From CAKOSP01 sp964404455 (GTDB lineage Bacteria; Bacillota_I; Bacilli_A; RF39; UBA660), in NCBI GenBank assembly GCA_964404455.1, contig CAYOJY010000009.1, positions 1-24,498 on the forward strand: a stretch of 24,498 bases of DNA, read 5' to 3'. Position 1 is the stretch's first letter; every line of letters begins with the position of its first letter. The notes beneath the pieces were generated by a model, which had not been told where the DNA came from, did no database searches, and saw only the letters and a list, made by a program, of their open reading frames with translations. Shown here piece by piece: positions 21,532 to 24,498 of the stretch. A program made the translations under genes and the position numbers.

Positions 21532-24498
21532 TTAAAATAAACTCATTTGAGCAGATTCAGCCATTCCTTCAAAAACACCTAAATCTTTTAATTTGCCCAC
21601 TGTAGTCTGATTAACGCGACTTCGTTCAGCAAAATCTTCAATACAATAAAATGGTTTTTTATTTCTTTCTTCTTCAATTTTATTGGCTACTGATTCACCT
21701 AAGCCTTCAACCGCCATAAAAGGAATAATCAAAGATTTATTAACCTCATCAATTACAAATATTTTAGCCATGGATTTTTCAATATTAATATTTTTAAATT
21801 CATAACCACGAACCAGCATTTCTAAAGCAACATTTAAAGTATCTAAAACCGCTTGTTCTTTTGCTGTAGCACTATAACCTTTTTCTTTAATCTCGACAAT
21901 TTTTTGCCTAATTCCTTCTTGTCCTTTTAACATGGCAAAAACATCAAAATCACTTCTTCTAATACTAAAGAACGCTGAATAATAATAAAGTGGATAATAT
22001 AATTTAAACCAAGCCACTCGATAAGCCATCATTACATAAGCACAGGCATGAGCCTTGGGAAACATATATTCAATTTTACGACAACATTCAATAAACCATT
22101 CGGGAACATTATTGCTGTACATGGTCGCAGCCATTTCCCCCCATTTTTCAGGTTCAAATTTAGCTTTTCCTTTTCGCACAAATTCACTGATTTTAAACGC
22201 CTCAGAAGGTTCCATTCCATAATTAATTAAACTAACCATTATATCATCCCGGCATCCTACCACTTCTTTAAAAGTTGCAATTTCATTAACAATAATATCG
22301 CGCACATTATTTTGCCAGACATTTGTTCCGTGAGATAATCCAGCTATTTTTACTAAATCAGAAAACTTAGTAGGCTTTATTTCCAACAACATTCGAATAA
22401 CAAAATTAGTCCCAAACTCAGGAATTCCAAGAGTCCCGGTTGCACACATAATATCCGGTTCCTTAACTCCTAAAATTTCACAGGAATTAAACATAGATAA
22501 AACTTTTGGATCATCAAATTTAATATCTAAAATATTGATTTTAGTTGTATCCCCTAAATATCTTAACATCGTGGGGTCATCATGCCCTAATATATCTAAT
22601 TTTAAAACATTATCATGAATCGCATGAAAGTCAAAATGAGTGGTAAACCAAGAAGAATCCGGTTCATCGGCGGGATACTGATAAGCTGTAAAATCAAATA
22701 CATTCATATAATCAGGAATAACGATAATTCCTCCTGGATGCTGTCCAGTTGTTTTTTTCACCCCAATACAGCCTTGAGCCAGTCTTTCAATTTCAGGAGG
22801 ATTTAAAATTATACCCTTATCCTCACAATAACCTTTGACATAACCATAGGCAGTTTTATCCGCAACTGTTGATATGGTTCCGGCTCGATAAGCATTCGCT
22901 TCACCAAAAAGTTTTTTAACATAATTATGAGCTTCCGCTTGATAATCGCCAGAAAAATTCAAATCAATATCTGGTACTTTTTCCGCTTTAAAACCTAGGA
23001 AAGTCGCAAAAGGCATATCTTGGCCTTCTTTTTTCATTAAGGTTTTACAAACACATTCCAAATCCGGCATATCATAACCACTGATATAATCAAGAGCTAA
23101 AGGTCTACCGTCTATTTCAAAAATAGTTTTTTTACAATTCGGACAGACATAATGAGCTTTTAAACCATTTACTTCTGTTATTCCCATCATAGTTGCAACT
23201 AAACTGGAACCTACTGAACCTCTTGAACCAACAAAATAGCCATCTTTATTACTTTTTTTAACTAATTTTTGAGCAATTAAATAAATAACATCAAAACCAC
23301 CGCCAATAATTCCCGCAAGTTCTGCTTCAATTCTTTTTTCAATAATCTCAGGTAACTTTTTCCCGTATATTTCTCTAGCTTTTTCATAAACCGTTACTTT
23401 TGTTATTTCAGCTGAATTTTCCATAATCGGTGTATATAAATCATCTCTAATTATTTGCAAATTTTCAATCATATCAGCTATTTTATTAGGATTTTCAATA
23501 ACTATTTCTTTTCTTATTTCTTCATCTAAGAAAGAAAAAGCTAAAAGCATCTCATCAGTAGTTAAAAAATATTGATTAGGAATTTCCATTCCTTTACGAT
23601 TTAATGGATGGTATCTTCCATTTGTTTTTTGATTAACAATAATTTTTCGATATATTAAATCATCTGGTCTTAAATTATGAACATCTCCAGTTGCAACAAC
23701 CAATTTATTGGCTGTTTTAGCTACATTAATTAATCTTTTAATATAGCCATAGTATTCAATCTCATCATGAAATAACCCCTCTTTACCAATCAAATGTGAT
23801 ACTACATTCAAAGGATATACTTCAATATAATCATAAAAAGCCATCATATTTCTTAATTCATCATCATCTTTTTTTAATCCTTCACTAAAAATTTCCCCAT
23901 TTAAACAACCAGATCCAATAAATAAACCTTCTTTTAATTCAATAAGCTCATTCCGCGGAATTTTAGGTTCTTTTCCTTTAAATAAATATTTAGTATTGGC
24001 AATACTAACAATTTTAAATAAATTTTTCAAACCAACACTATTTTTAACTAATAAGCATAAATGAAAAGGACGCGCAAATTTAACAATATTATCATGATTA
24101 ATTAAAGAATCTAACCCATTAATATCTTCAATATTTTGATTTTGTAAAAACGTAACCATCTTATAAAAACATGAACTTGTTCCTTCACTATCATAATCTG
24201 CCCGGTGATGCTTTTCTTCATCCCATTCCACATTTAAATTTTTCACTAAAGTGGATAATTTATGATTTCGCCAATCAGGATACATAGTTCTTGCTAATGC
24301 CATAGTATCAATAACAGTATTTTTAAATTCTTTTAAATTATATTTACTACAAACATTTTCTATAAAAGCATTATCAAAAGCCGCATTATGAGCAACAAGC
24401 GGTAAATCCCCAACAAATTCTAAAAACCTGCGCGTAACATTTTCTTCATTATCTTTACCTACTAGCATATCATCAGTTATATTTGTGATAGATATAAT
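21532..24498 (-). CDS. polC: DNA polymerase III alpha subunit PolC, N-terminal part cut by window edge
   Basis: PolC is the replicative polymerase of low-GC Gram-positive bacteria. The frame is open to the window edge, giving 988 visible residues; about 450 N-terminal residues (OB and PHP parts) are missing compared with a typical length near 1440. The visible part starts within the DnaQ-like 3'-5' exonuclease: ITNITDDML, then LPLVAHNAAFDNAFI and HRADYD. The rest of the PHP domain, a four-Cys zinc motif (CPNC and CVC, about 23040-23155) and the palm with catalytic PDIDLNFSG (22948-22974) follow. It ends in QMSLF, a standard sliding-clamp binding motif. Forty bases separate it from yqeG. Confidence 0.96.
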   Translation of the reverse strand: MISITNITDDMLVGKDNEENVTRRFLEFVGDLPLVAHNAAFDNAFIENVCSKYNLKEFKNTVIDTMALARTMYPDWRNHKLSTLVKNLNVEWDEEKHHRADYDSEGTSSCFYKMVTFLQNQNIEDINGLDSLINHDNIVKFARPFHLCLLVKNSVGLKNLFKIVSIANTKYLFKGKEPKIPRNELIELKEGLFIGSGCLNGEIFSEGLKKDDDELRNMMAFYDYIEVYPLNVVSHLIGKEGLFHDEIEYYGYIKRLINVAKTANKLVVATGDVHNLRPDDLIYRKIIVNQKTNGRYHPLNRKGMEIPNQYFLTTDEMLLAFSFLDEEIRKEIVIENPNKIADMIENLQIIRDDLYTPIMENSAEITKVTVYEKAREIYGKKLPEIIEKRIEAELAGIIGGGFDVIYLIAQKLVKKSNKDGYFVGSRGSVGSSLVATMMGITEVNGLKAHYVCPNCKKTIFEIDGRPLALDYISGYDMPDLECVCKTLMKKEGQDMPFATFLGFKAEKVPDIDLNFSGDYQAEAHNYVKKLFGEANAYRAGTISTVADKTAYGYVKGYCEDKGIILNPPEIERLAQGCIGVKKTTGQHPGGIIVIPDYMNVFDFTAYQYPADEPDSSWFTTHFDFHAIHDNVLKLDILGHDDPTMLRYLGDTTKINILDIKFDDPKVLSMFNSCEILGVKEPDIMCATGTLGIPEFGTNFVIRMLLEIKPTKFSDLVKIAGLSHGTNVWQNNVRDIIVNEIATFKEVVGCRDDIMVSLINYGMEPSEAFKISEFVRKGKAKFEPEKWGEMAATMYSNNVPEWFIECCRKIEYMFPKAHACAYVMMAYRVAWFKLYYPLYYYSAFFSIRRSDFDVFAMLKGQEGIRQKIVEIKEKGYSATAKEQAVLDTLNVALEMLVRGYEFKNINIEKSMAKIFVIDEVNKSLIIPFMAVEGLGESVANKIEEERNKKPFYCIEDFAERSRVNQTTVGKLKDLGVFEGMAESAQMSLF

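Overview
The window comes from a strongly AT-rich, low-GC Bacillota-type bacterium, most like uncultured Bacilli, Erysipelotrichia or RF39-like lineages. The evidence is a walled-cell division cluster of Bacillus type (mraZ, rsmH, ftsL, PASTA-bearing class B PBPs), a PolC-type replicase with an embedded exonuclease, and Shine-Dalgarno sequences of the GGAGG kind. Stop codons are mostly TAA, with one TAG and one TGA. Trp is TGG and no gene carries an internal TGA, so the standard bacterial code fits better than the mycoplasma code. I see no tRNA, rRNA or CRISPR array, and no transposase gene.

Layout, all on the minus strand from 15241 down to 1. An ABC ATPase, two half-size FtsX-like permeases and a small secreted protein (15241-11718) form one cassette. 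Next come DUF177 and rpmF (11395-10756). Then comes the division cluster mraZ, rsmH, ftsL and pbpB/ftsI (10644-6915), with a clear promoter and three 10-bp-spaced MraZ boxes in front of mraZ. In Bacillus-type clusters the spoVD-like PBP follows pbpB directly. Here about 5 kb intervenes: a 249-bp element with perfect 28-bp terminal inverted repeats, an adenylate-forming (ANL) enzyme with its own promoter and terminator, and a seven-TM hybrid histidine kinase with REC and HPt domains. The spoVD-like PBP (1-1870) runs off the left edge.

On the plus strand, 15658-19262 holds a two-gene calcium/cation export operon: a CaCA-family Na+/Ca2+ antiporter and a P-type Ca2+ ATPase. It converges on a minus-strand operon of polC (cut by the right edge), a YqeG-type HAD phosphatase and mutL (24498-19280).

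The housekeeping parts cover septal wall synthesis, ribosome maturation and protein L32, chromosome replication and mismatch repair. The accessory parts are the ABC/FtsX/secreted-protein cassette, the ligase-kinase insertion inside the wall cluster, and the inverted-repeat element, whose end sequence recurs once at 15463-15479. The cassette and the insertion are the best candidates for something not yet described.
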